In this document: piece after piece, positions 52,072 to 64,000 of the stretch
How the letters are laid out: each line of letters begins with the position of its first letter
Numbering within the stretch: position 1 is the stretch's first letter
DNA from: Massilia sp. NR 4-1
GTDB lineage: Bacteria; Pseudomonadota; Gammaproteobacteria; Burkholderiales; Burkholderiaceae_D
DNA length: 64,000 nt
Assembly: GCF_001191005.1 (NCBI RefSeq)
Contig: NZ_CP012201.1
Location: 2,356,001 to 2,420,000, forward strand
Direction of reading: 5' to 3'
Notes under the pieces: generated by a model
Told to the model about the DNA's origin: nothing
What the model saw: only the letters and a program-made list of their open reading frames with translations
Database searches by the model: none
Position numbers and translations under genes: made by a program

Positions 52072-52248
52072 TTAAGCGCAATACAGGCCGTTGTCGTTGC
52101 CGCCAAAACGGCTGCGGTCACGCTCGGAAGGGAAGGTGCAGCCGGCGGTGGCGACGCCGTCGCGGACTTTCCATTGGGACTGGGCTTTGGACTGGTCCTT
52201 TTTCTCGGCCAGTTTGAAGGCGAACGATTTGACTTCTTTCTTTTGCAT
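52072..52248 (-). CDS. RiPP precursor peptide 4
   Basis: 58 residues from ATG 52248 (AAAGG upstream). Leader KSFAFKLAEKKDQSKAQ, core SQWKVRDGVATAGCTFP-SER, ends NDNGLYCA. Thr replaces Ser after the first Cys. The gap to precursor 3 is only 10 bases. Confidence 0.92.
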   Translation of the reverse strand: MQKKEVKSFAFKLAEKKDQSKAQSQWKVRDGVATAGCTFPSERDRSRFGGNDNGLYCA

Positions 52249-52269
52249 CTTTTTCATCCTTTCCAGTGT

Positions 52270-52453
52270 TTAGCAATACATACCATTGTCGGTATTCCAG
52301 GTTCCGGTATACCTTTCGGTATTCATACCGGTACAGCCCGCAGTGGCCAGACCATCGCGGGTTTTCCACTTGGCTTCAGGCTGGGTGGATTTGGCCGGCT
52401 TCTCAGCCAATTTGAATGCGAACGAACGGGGGGGGGTTCTGCGTGTTTTTCAT
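52270..52453 (-). pseudogene. RiPP precursor peptide 5, out of frame at a G9 tract
   Basis: A precursor gene with GGAGGAG before ATG 52453 whose frame is broken by nine G (52428-52436). With 8 or 11 the product would be about 60 residues: start MKNTQNPPRSFAFKLAEK, core AKWKTRDGLATAGCTGM-NTER, end TDNGMYC. Everything behind the tract is intact in frame, with no stop, so the break is either recent, a sequencing error, or a reversible switch. Confidence 0.85.
52428..52436. repeat. Mononucleotide tract G9 in precursor gene 5
   Basis: Nine consecutive G on the plus strand (C9 in the mRNA), codons 6-9 of the precursor. Such tracts slip readily; one base less restores the frame. Confidence 0.9.
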
Positions 52454-52495
52454 GACTCGCTCCTCCAAAGAACGTGGCAATCGCAACAGGAGAAA

Positions 52496-52678
52496 TCAGC
52501 AATACCAGCCTTCGTCGCGGATTTTGGCGTTGCCGGCTTGGACATAACGTGGATCCATCTGGCCAGAACAGCCGGCCACCGCCACACCATCGCGGACTTT
52601 CCACTGCGCCCCGGATTTGGACTCCGCCTTTTTCTCAGCCAGTTTGAAGGCGAACGATTTCACCTCTTGTTTTTGCAT
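52496..52678 (-). CDS. RiPP precursor peptide 6
   Basis: 60 residues from ATG 52678 (AAAGG upstream). Leader KSFAFKLAEKKAESKSG, core AQWKVRDGVAVAGCSGQ-MDPR, end KIRDEGWYC. The longest loop, 22 residues between the two Cys (others 18-19), and Asp-Pro instead of Glu-Arg in the middle. A larger ring or a different link is possible. Confidence 0.9.
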   Translation of the reverse strand: MQKQEVKSFAFKLAEKKAESKSGAQWKVRDGVAVAGCSGQMDPRYVQAGNAKIRDEGWYC

Positions 52679-52720
52679 TTTTCTCATCCTTTCCAATGTT
52701 TGGCCGTATAGAGTCGGAAC

Positions 52721-52900
52721 TCAGCAATAAACACCGTTATCCTTGGCGCCCACGCGCGCATAGCGCTCGGCAGGGAAAGTGCAGCCGGCCACCGCCACGC
52801 TAGCGCGGGCTTGCCATTGCGGCGTGGTTTTGGCTGGATCGGCTTTTTTGCTGGCCAGTTTGAATGCGAACAGTTTGGGTTGCGCTTGACGGGTTTTCAT
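52721..52900 (-). CDS. RiPP precursor peptide 7
   Basis: 59 residues; GGAG before ATG 52900. Leader KLFAFKLASKKADPAKT, core PQWQARASVAVAGCTFP-AER, end KDNGVYC. The RDG of most family members is RAS here, so that Asp is not essential, while the Ser/Thr, the DNG Asp and both Cys remain. Confidence 0.9.
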   Translation of the reverse strand: MKTRQAQPKLFAFKLASKKADPAKTTPQWQARASVAVAGCTFPAERYARVGAKDNGVYC

Positions 52901-52914
52901 TTGCGGTCTCCAAG

Positions 52915-53094
52915 TTAGCAATAGACGCCACTGTCGCCGCCCAAGCGGTTCCTGGTACGTTCGATCGGTGCGGAGCAGCCGGCGCTGGACACGCCTTGAC
53001 GTACCTGCCACTGCGCTTGCGGCTTGGCTGGTGCGGCTTTTTGGCCAGCCAGTTTGAATGCAAACAGTGCGGCTTGAGCCGGACGGGTTTTCAT
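52915..53094 (-). CDS. RiPP precursor peptide 8
   Basis: 59 residues; GGAGGT before ATG 53094. Leader ALFAFKLAGQKAAPAKP, core AQWQVRQGVSSAGCSAP-IER, end GDSGVYC. RDG is replaced by RQG. The N-terminus MKTRPAQ matches precursor 7 (MKTRQAQ), so 7 and 8 form a subgroup. Confidence 0.9.
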   Translation of the reverse strand: MKTRPAQAALFAFKLAGQKAAPAKPQAQWQVRQGVSSAGCSAPIERTRNRLGGDSGVYC

Positions 53095-53108
53095 CGCGGA
53101 CCTCCGGC

Positions 53109-53285
53109 TTAGCAAAGAATGCCGGTGTCGCGGCCAAGGCGGCCAGTATTGCGTTCGGACGGCATCGTGCAACCGGCGGCAGCCACGCCATCACGCGCTT
53201 TCCACTGTGCTTGCGGCTTGGCGTGCAGCGCTTTCTTTTCGGCCAATTTGAATGCAAACAGCTTATTGCTCTTTTGTTCTTTCAT
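53109..53285 (-). CDS. RiPP precursor peptide 9
   Basis: 58 residues from ATG 53285 (GGAGAAGTAGGA upstream). Leader KLFAFKLAEKKALHAKP, core AQWKARDGVAAAGCTMP-SER, end RDTGILC. It is separated from precursor 10 by about 190 bases with possible regulatory dyads, so it may have its own promoter. Confidence 0.92.
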   Translation of the reverse strand: MKEQKSNKLFAFKLAEKKALHAKPQAQWKARDGVAAAGCTMPSERNTGRLGRDTGILC

Positions 53286-53322
53286 TCCTACTTCTCCCAA
53301 AAAGATTTTAGAAACAAAGATT

Positions 53323-53346
53323 AACCACAGCCATGAATATGGCTGA
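53323..53346. other. Short dyad between precursors 9 and 10
   Basis: CAGCCAT-GAAT-ATGGCTG, a perfect 7-bp stem at about 53327-53344 in the leader of precursor 9. Possible leader structure or operator. Confidence 0.4.
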
Positions 53347-53387
53347 TTTACTCCATCCTTCCGGATCGAATAAAAAGAGGATACCCT

Positions 53388-53405
53388 CCAGTATTCAAAT
53401 ACCGG
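53388..53405. promoter_or_regulatory. Possible operator upstream of precursor 9
   Basis: CCAGTATT-CA-AATACCGG, an 8-2-8 dyad with one mismatch, about 100 bases before the precursor 9 start. It could bind a dimeric regulator; none is encoded in the cluster. Confidence 0.4.
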
Positions 53406-53444
53406 ATCAGAGCAAGCGGATGAAAATAAATTGTGGGCGGGCAG

Positions 53445-53463
53445 CCCGCTTCAGCGAAGCGGG
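53445..53463. terminator. Hairpin behind precursor 10
   Basis: CCCGCTTC-AGC-GAAGCGGG, perfect 8-bp stem 15 bases behind the precursor 10 stop. No T run, so it is probably a partial terminator or mRNA stabiliser. Confidence 0.5.
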
Positions 53464-53478
53464 TCAGCTGGCGGCGTA

Positions 53479-53652
53479 TCAGCAGTAAATGCCGTTATCG
53501 CGGCCGCGTAGACGTTCGGCGCGCGCGTCGGGACCGGTGCAGCCAGCTTGGGCAACACCCTCGCGGGCCTTCCATTGGGATTGAGCAGCCAGGGATTTCT
53601 TTTCGGCCAGTTTGAATGCAAACAGCTTAGTCTCTTTATTTTGATTTTTCAT
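53479..53652 (-). CDS. RiPP precursor peptide 10 (promoter-proximal)
   Basis: 57 residues from ATG 53652 (another ATG two codons earlier, 53658, is possible). Leader KLFAFKLAEKKSLAAQ, core SQWKAREGVAQAGCTGP-DAR, end GRDNGIYC. Glu replaces Asp in the RDG motif and PxER becomes PDAR. First gene of the array behind the promoter at 53714. Confidence 0.9.
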   Translation of the reverse strand: MKNQNKETKLFAFKLAEKKSLAAQSQWKAREGVAQAGCTGPDARAERLRGRDNGIYC

Positions 53653-53713
53653 TTCCATCTTTCATAGAGGATTTTGAATTAACCCAGCGATGCCACTTGT
53701 GATGGCAAAATTA

Positions 53714-53742
53714 ATCCTAGTCCAACATTACATTTCGGTCAA
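53714..53742 (-). promoter_or_regulatory. Sigma-70 promoter of the peptide cluster
   Basis: On the minus strand TTGACC (53742-53737), 17-base spacer, TAGGAT (53719-53714). Predicted start near 53707, giving a leader of about 50 bases to precursor 10. The surrounding 53660-53880 is strikingly AT-rich compared with the rest of the window. Confidence 0.65.
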
Positions 53743-53881
53743 GAAGAAAATATCGTCATTCGCAAATTGCATATTCGCGGCTATTAAATACTAATTAGAA
53801 AGTCATTTAATATCTTTATGCAAGTAAATAGAAAAACGCTGCAAGAAAGAGGGAAAATCAGGAAAGGGGAATCAGAACTGG

Positions 53882-53955
<74 letters not shown>

Positions 53956-53990
53956 TTTGGAGACGGCGCGAAAACGCCGGGAGAAATGAA

Positions 53991-54017
53991 AAACGGGCTG
54001 TCACAGACAACCCGTTT
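53991..54017 (-). terminator. Hairpin between tRNA-Pro and tRNA-Arg
   Basis: AAACGGG ... CCCGTTT with inner GTC/GAC pairs; on the minus strand a T run follows (CCCGTTTTTC). Also possible in the other direction. Confidence 0.6.
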
Positions 54018-54029
54018 CTTTTTGAATCT

Positions 54030-54106
54030 TGGTCGGAGTACAAGGATTCGAACCTTGGACCCCCTGGTCCCAAACCAGGTGCGCTACCGGGCTGCGCTAC
54101 ACTCCG
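54030..54106 (-). tRNA. tRNA-Pro(TGG)
   Basis: 77 bases with encoded CCA, acceptor CGGAGTG/TACTCCG, anticodon loop TTTGGGA (TGG, reads CCA and others). Confidence 0.96.
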
Positions 54107-54159
54107 ATGAACGCATTGTACTCCTTGCCGCTATGTGGCGTCAATGTAACGCGGCGAAC

Positions 54160-55512
<1,353 letters not shown>

Positions 55513-55552
55513 ATGAAATCTCTTCTTGTGTGTTGAACTGCAAGCCCTGTTC

Positions 55553-56374
55553 TTATTGGGCGGCTTGCCATACCTTTAAAGCATCTACCGTTTCCGCTAC
55601 ATCATGCACCCGCACGATCTGGGCGCCATGCGCCACCGCCGCCAACGCGCCGCCGATGCTGCCGGCCAGACGCTGCTCGACCGGCTTGCCGGTCACGGCG
55701 CCGATCATCGACTTGCGCGAGACGCCGGCCAGCAACGGCAGGCCGAGTTCGGCTACCAGCCGCCGCCCAGCCTTCAGTAAAGCATAGTTGTGTTCCACCG
55801 TTTTACCAAAACCAAAACCAGGATCGATCCACAGCCGTTCGCGCTCGATGCCGGCGGCCGTCAGCGCCGCCACCCGCTCGCGCAGGAAAGCCACCACATC
55901 GGCCACCACATCGCCATAAGCAGGATTGTGCTGCATCGTTGCAGGATTATCAAGCATATGCATGATACACAAAGCGCAGTCGCTGCCGCGCACGGCATCG
56001 ATGGCGCCCGGCGCGCGGAAGGCGTTGATGTCGTTGATCATGTCCACGCCGGCCAGAATGGCTTCCCGCATCACGGTCGGCTTGTAGGTGTCTACCGAGA
56101 CCGGCGTGCCGCTGTCGCGCAACGCATACAGCACCGGCAGCACGCGCCGCAGCTCTTCCTCCAGCGGCAACGCCGGGGCGCCGGGACGGCTCGATTCGCC
56201 GCCCACATCGATGATGTCGGCGCCCTCGCCCACCATGCGCTCGGCATGCGAGACGGCATATTCCAGACTGTGGTGCTGGCCGCCATCGGAGAAGGAATCG
56301 GGCGTGACATTGAGGATGCCCATGACAAGCGGGCGTGGCGGCAAATTGAAGCGGCCGAAGTGGATCTGAGGCAT
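55553..56374 (-). CDS. folP: Dihydropteroate synthase
   Basis: 273 residues, TIM barrel. MGILNVTPDSFSDGG, IIDVGGESSRPGAP, and IDPGFGFGKT. Joins p-aminobenzoate to the pterin pyrophosphate in folate synthesis; sulfonamide target. Forty bases upstream of glmM. Confidence 0.95.
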   Translation of the reverse strand: MPQIHFGRFNLPPRPLVMGILNVTPDSFSDGGQHHSLEYAVSHAERMVGEGADIIDVGGESSRPGAPALPLEEELRRVLPVLYALRDSGTPVSVDTYKPTVMREAILAGVDMINDINAFRAPGAIDAVRGSDCALCIMHMLDNPATMQHNPAYGDVVADVVAFLRERVAALTAAGIERERLWIDPGFGFGKTVEHNYALLKAGRRLVAELGLPLLAGVSRKSMIGAVTGKPVEQRLAGSIGGALAAVAHGAQIVRVHDVAETVDALKVWQAAQ

Positions 56375-56395
56375 GGATTGTGTGGGCTAAGAATG

Positions 56396-56428
56396 GAAAA
56401 AAGGGCGAGGATTCCTCCCCGCCCTTTC
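56396..56428 (-). terminator. Terminator between ftsH and folP
   Basis: On the minus strand AAAGGGCGGGGAGGA ... CTCGCCCTTTTTT: a stem of about 11 pairs with one mismatch and a run of six T. It lies inside the operon, so probably only part of the transcripts stop. Confidence 0.75.
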
Positions 56429-56446
56429 TATTGGCGTACGCTGGAC

Positions 56447-58327
<1,881 letters not shown>

Positions 58328-58541
58328 GAAAACTCCTTGGATGCAGCGCGCATCTGTTACCGGTACTAGAAACTGATTTTACTCGTAATGGACAGGCCGT
58401 GCTAGAAACCTGCCCCACCGGTGCGTGATTTTGGCCGCGCACGGGCTGAAAAACGTCATGTTAACCCCAATCCAACGCCCTTCCGCAGCCGATGTGCGGT
58501 CCATGCAGCCAAATACAAGGGCTAAAACAGCGGATTCGTGA

Positions 58542-59192
58542 TTAATTTTGCACCGGATGTTTCAAACCCCGGCCCAAAAGGAAGATTTCGGACGATTTAT
58601 CGCGGCTGGCTTTCGGCTTCTTTTGCTTGACGACTTTGAACTCTTGCCGGAATTTCTCGTAAATCTGGGTAAAACCCATATCCTTGAAACACTTCACCAG
58701 CAGCGAGCCGCCCGGTTTCAAATGCAGTTGGGAGAATTCGATGGCGATATCGATCAGGTCTTCCATGCGTGCCGCATCGGCGGTGGCGATGCCCGACAGA
58801 TTGGGCGCCATATCCGACAGGACCAGGTCGGCTTTGCGTCCCTGCAACACCTCGGCCAATTGGTCGAGGATTTCCTGTTCGCGGAAATCGCCCTGGATGA
58901 AATGCATGTCGGCGATCGGTTCCATCGGCAGGATATCCAGGCCGATAATGGTGCCGTTGATGCCGCCGCCCTCCTTGCCCGCCAGCTTGCGCCGCGTGTA
59001 CTGGCCCCAGGAGCCGGGCGTGCAGCCCAGGTCGACGATCAGCTGGCCGGAGTGGATCAGCTTTTCGTCCTCGTCGATCTCTTTCAGCTTGTAGGCGGCG
59101 CGCGCGCGGTAGCCGTCCTTCTGGGCGGCCTTCACGTAAGGATCGTTAATATGGTCGTGCAACCAGTTTTTGTTTAATTTGTTCTTTGCCAT
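58542..59192 (-). CDS. rlmE: 23S rRNA (uridine-2552-2'-O)-methyltransferase
   Basis: 216 residues. SAM site IVDLGCTPGSWGQY, VLSDMAPNLSG, and LVKCFKDMGF, with the K-D-K-E catalytic set of FtsJ. ATG 59192 gives MAKNKLNKNWL; the frame runs 12 codons further without support. Divergent from yhbY. Confidence 0.95.
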   Translation of the reverse strand: MAKNKLNKNWLHDHINDPYVKAAQKDGYRARAAYKLKEIDEDEKLIHSGQLIVDLGCTPGSWGQYTRRKLAGKEGGGINGTIIGLDILPMEPIADMHFIQGDFREQEILDQLAEVLQGRKADLVLSDMAPNLSGIATADAARMEDLIDIAIEFSQLHLKPGGSLLVKCFKDMGFTQIYEKFRQEFKVVKQKKPKASRDKSSEIFLLGRGLKHPVQN

Positions 59193-59237
59193 ATCGCGTA
59201 GAATAGCGCCTTTAAGAGAACTACCCAAAAAAATATT

Positions 59238-59708
59238 ATGTTGAAACTAACACCCGTTGAGCGCAGTGCACTGCGCGCCGAAGCACACGCGCTGAAGCCT
59301 ATCGTCCTCATTGGGGAGGCCGGCCTGACGCCTGCCGTGATGAAGGAAATCGAACTGGGCCTGGATTCCCACGGCCTGATCAAGGTGCGCGTGTTCGGCG
59401 ACGACCGTGACGCCCGCATCGAAATGTACGACACCATCTGCGCCGAACTCAGCGCCGCTCCCGTGCAGCACATCGGCAAGCTGCTGGTCCTGTACCGCCC
59501 GAAAAAGGAAGTGGAAAAAGCCCGCAGCGCCAAAGCCGGCAAGGGCATGCGCATGGTCACCATCGTCAAGCCCAGCGCCAGCGGCACCAAGAAGCCATCC
59601 GTCAGCAAGGTTATGCTGAAAGGCAATGAGCGCGTCACCGAAGGCGGCACCATCAAGCGCGCCAAGGCCCGCCAGAAGAGCACCAAGAAGACCTTGCTCA
59701 ACGACTGA
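59238..59708 (+). CDS. yhbY: YhbY-like CRM-domain RNA-binding protein
   Basis: 156 residues. The CRM domain (about 1-95) has LRAEAHALKPIVLIGEAGLTP and KVRVFGD; the GxxG-type loop binds rRNA of the large-subunit precursor in relatives. The last 60 residues are a Lys/Ser/Thr-rich basic tail that E. coli YhbY (about 97 residues) lacks. Confidence 0.9.
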   Translation: MLKLTPVERSALRAEAHALKPIVLIGEAGLTPAVMKEIELGLDSHGLIKVRVFGDDRDARIEMYDTICAELSAAPVQHIGKLLVLYRPKKEVEKARSAKAGKGMRMVTIVKPSASGTKKPSVSKVMLKGNERVTEGGTIKRAKARQKSTKKTLLND

Positions 59709-59730
59709 TCTTGCGCAGTCCGAAATACAG

Positions 59731-59769
59731 CGGGGAAGATGGGACGCCAGTCCCGCTTCCCCGTTTTTT
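59731..59769 (+). terminator. Intrinsic terminator behind yhbY
   Basis: CGGGGAA ... TTCCCCG with an inner GGGAC-GCCA-GTCCC stem, followed by TTTTTT. Confidence 0.9.
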
Positions 59770-59788
59770 ATTGCCCGTTTTTGTCCGT

Positions 59789-60232
59789 TTATTGCTTGAC
59801 CAGCAGCCACACGGCCAGCAGGCTTTGCAGCAGGTAGATGCTGCTGGAAATCCCATGCAGCATGCCGAAACGGCTCTTGGCCGCGCTTTCCATCACGCCG
59901 GACGCGCCGGCGGCGGCGCGCAGCTCGGCCATCATCGGCTGCAGGCCGAAATGGCTGACCACGGTGCACAGCGCCATGGCCGCCACCAGGGCCAGCACGG
60001 TGCGGCGCCGCTTGGCATCCCAGTCGCGCGTCGCAGTCCAGATCAACAGCACCATGGCCGCGCCGCAGCCCAGCGACAGCAGGGCCTGGGCGTGGAACAT
60101 GCTGCCGGCGATGCTGCCGGCCAGCACGCGGTCGCTCAGCGTGGCAAACAGGGTCGGCGCCACCAGGTAGCCGACCGTCCACAGGCTGCCCGCCCACAGG
60201 GCCGCCACCAGCAGCCTTACGCGCGGCAGCAT
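59789..60232 (-). CDS. DUF4149 membrane protein
   Basis: 147 residues, four membrane segments (LLVAALWAGSLWTVGYLVAPTLF, AQALLSLGCGAAMVLLIW, VLALVAAMALCTVVSHFGL, SIYLLQSLLAVWLL). Matches DUF4149, often next to greA in betaproteobacteria. Function unknown. Start and greA stop share one base (TGATG-type junction at 60232). Confidence 0.85.
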   Translation of the reverse strand: MLPRVRLLVAALWAGSLWTVGYLVAPTLFATLSDRVLAGSIAGSMFHAQALLSLGCGAAMVLLIWTATRDWDAKRRRTVLALVAAMALCTVVSHFGLQPMMAELRAAAGASGVMESAAKSRFGMLHGISSSIYLLQSLLAVWLLVKQ

Positions 60233-60708
60233 CAGATGTAGCGCACGTCGATGATTTCGTATTCGCGCGGGCCGGACGGCGCCTGCACTTCCACCACGTC
60301 GCCGGCCGCCTTGCCGATCAGGGCGCGGGCGATCGGCGAGGTCACGGAAACCTTGCTCAGCTTGATATCCGCTTCGTCGATGCCGACGATCTGGTAGCTC
60401 ACCTTCTGGCCCGACTCCAGGTCTTCCAGGTCGACGGTGGAGGCAAACACCACGCGGCCGTCGGCGTCGAGCTGGGTCGGATCGATCACTTGCGCGCTGC
60501 TCAGTTTGCCTTCCAGTTCCGCAATGCGGCCTTCCACGAAGGCCTGGCGCTCCTTGGCCGCATCGTATTCGGCGTTTTCCGACAGGTCGCCATGCGAGCG
60601 CGCTTCGGCGATCGCGTCAATGACAATGCGGCGCTCCTTGGTCTTCAACTGATGCAGCTCTTCTTTCAAAAGCTCTGCGCCGAATTTGGTAAGTGGAACT
60701 GAAGTCAT
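60232..60708 (-). CDS. greA: Transcription elongation factor GreA
   Basis: 158 residues. N-terminal coiled coil (LKEELHQLKTKERRIVIDAIAEARSHGDLSENAEYD in pieces, with the DLSENAEYDAAKE tip acidic residues), then the FKBP-like C-terminal domain ending in PSGPREYEIIDVRY. Helps backtracked RNA polymerase by stimulating transcript cleavage. Confidence 0.96.
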   Translation of the reverse strand: MTSVPLTKFGAELLKEELHQLKTKERRIVIDAIAEARSHGDLSENAEYDAAKERQAFVEGRIAELEGKLSSAQVIDPTQLDADGRVVFASTVDLEDLESGQKVSYQIVGIDEADIKLSKVSVTSPIARALIGKAAGDVVEVQAPSGPREYEIIDVRYI

Positions 60709-60735
60709 AATTTACCTGCTATTTACGTTATTCCC

Positions 60736-60782
60736 AAAGAAAAAGCACAGAGCCCGCACCTTGCTACAGCGCGGGCTCTGTG
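60736..60782 (-). terminator. Terminator between carB and greA
   Basis: On the minus strand CACAGAGCCCGC ... GCGGGCTCTGTG (12-bp stem) followed by CTTTTTCTTT. Confidence 0.9.
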
Positions 60783-60810
60783 GTCGTGGTCCTGCTAACT
60801 TCTAAAGGGC

Positions 60811-64000
<3,190 letters not shown>

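Noticed and set aside
52721..53257. 178-codon frame running through precursors 9, 8 and 7
   Set aside because: It reads the upstream genes in a wrong frame; only its last 59 codons (ATG 52900) are a precursor.
51440..53652. CRISPR-like regular spacing of the precursor array
   Set aside because: The units are about 170-190 bases, diverged, and coding with codon-level conservation; no short identical repeats and no cas genes.

Overview
The window looks like chromosome from a high-GC betaproteobacterium of the Oxalobacteraceae (Massilia/Duganella/Janthinobacterium type). This is inferred from the block carB-greA-DUF4149-yhbY / rlmE-ftsH-folP-glmM, from a phasin, two PEP-CTERM proteins, PuuD with a cytochrome c tail, and many two-component and GGDEF proteins. 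No database search was possible.

Layout. 1-3.5 kb: end of a glycerate 2-kinase gene, pyruvate kinase, and a Tsx-like outer-membrane channel. 3.5-8 kb: a large hybrid histidine kinase, a YdeI-like protein, and a short-chain dehydrogenase that lacks its catalytic Tyr. 8-18 kb: purine catabolism, with an aromatic amino acid lyase behind puuD, a divergent LysR regulator, a purine permease and xdhAB. 18-23 kb: yceH, cysE, rlmB, rnr. 23-25 kb: three identical tRNA-Leu(CAG) genes around a PEP-CTERM metalloprotease, then a REP-like palindrome. 25-30.7 kb: qorB-like/HxlR pair, histidine kinase plus diguanylate cyclase, a small secreted protein, a phasin. 30.8-34.7 kb: a FAN1-like nuclease and a nuclease-DinG/XPD helicase behind a near-perfect LexA box. 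35-46.6 kb: GNAT, periplasmic binding protein, GST/HxlR, degenerate GGDEF, a LiaF/LytS/LytTR operon, LysR genes, PEP-CTERM protein, asparaginase, argP/argO. 54-64 kb: housekeeping genes (glmM, folP, ftsH, rlmE, yhbY, greA, carB).

The most unusual part is 46.6-53.7 kb on the minus strand, which appears to be a complete ribosomal-peptide (RiPP) system. Ten tandem genes encode related 56-62 residue precursors with a leader motif FAFKLAEKK and a core QWKxRDGVAxAGC[ST]...DxGhxC. They are followed by an MvdC/MvdD-type ATP-grasp ligase (the graspetide/microviridin ligase family), a ClpP/SppA-fold serine protease, a MauE-like membrane protein, a MauD-like thioredoxin and an ABC exporter, mostly with overlapping or nearly abutting reading frames. 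All ten cores keep two Cys, a Ser/Thr right after the first Cys and an Asp five residues before the second. That pattern fits one ester (or amide) ring plus one disulfide per peptide. One precursor is put out of frame by a run of nine G, which may be a phase-variable switch. The family is not one I recognise as characterised.
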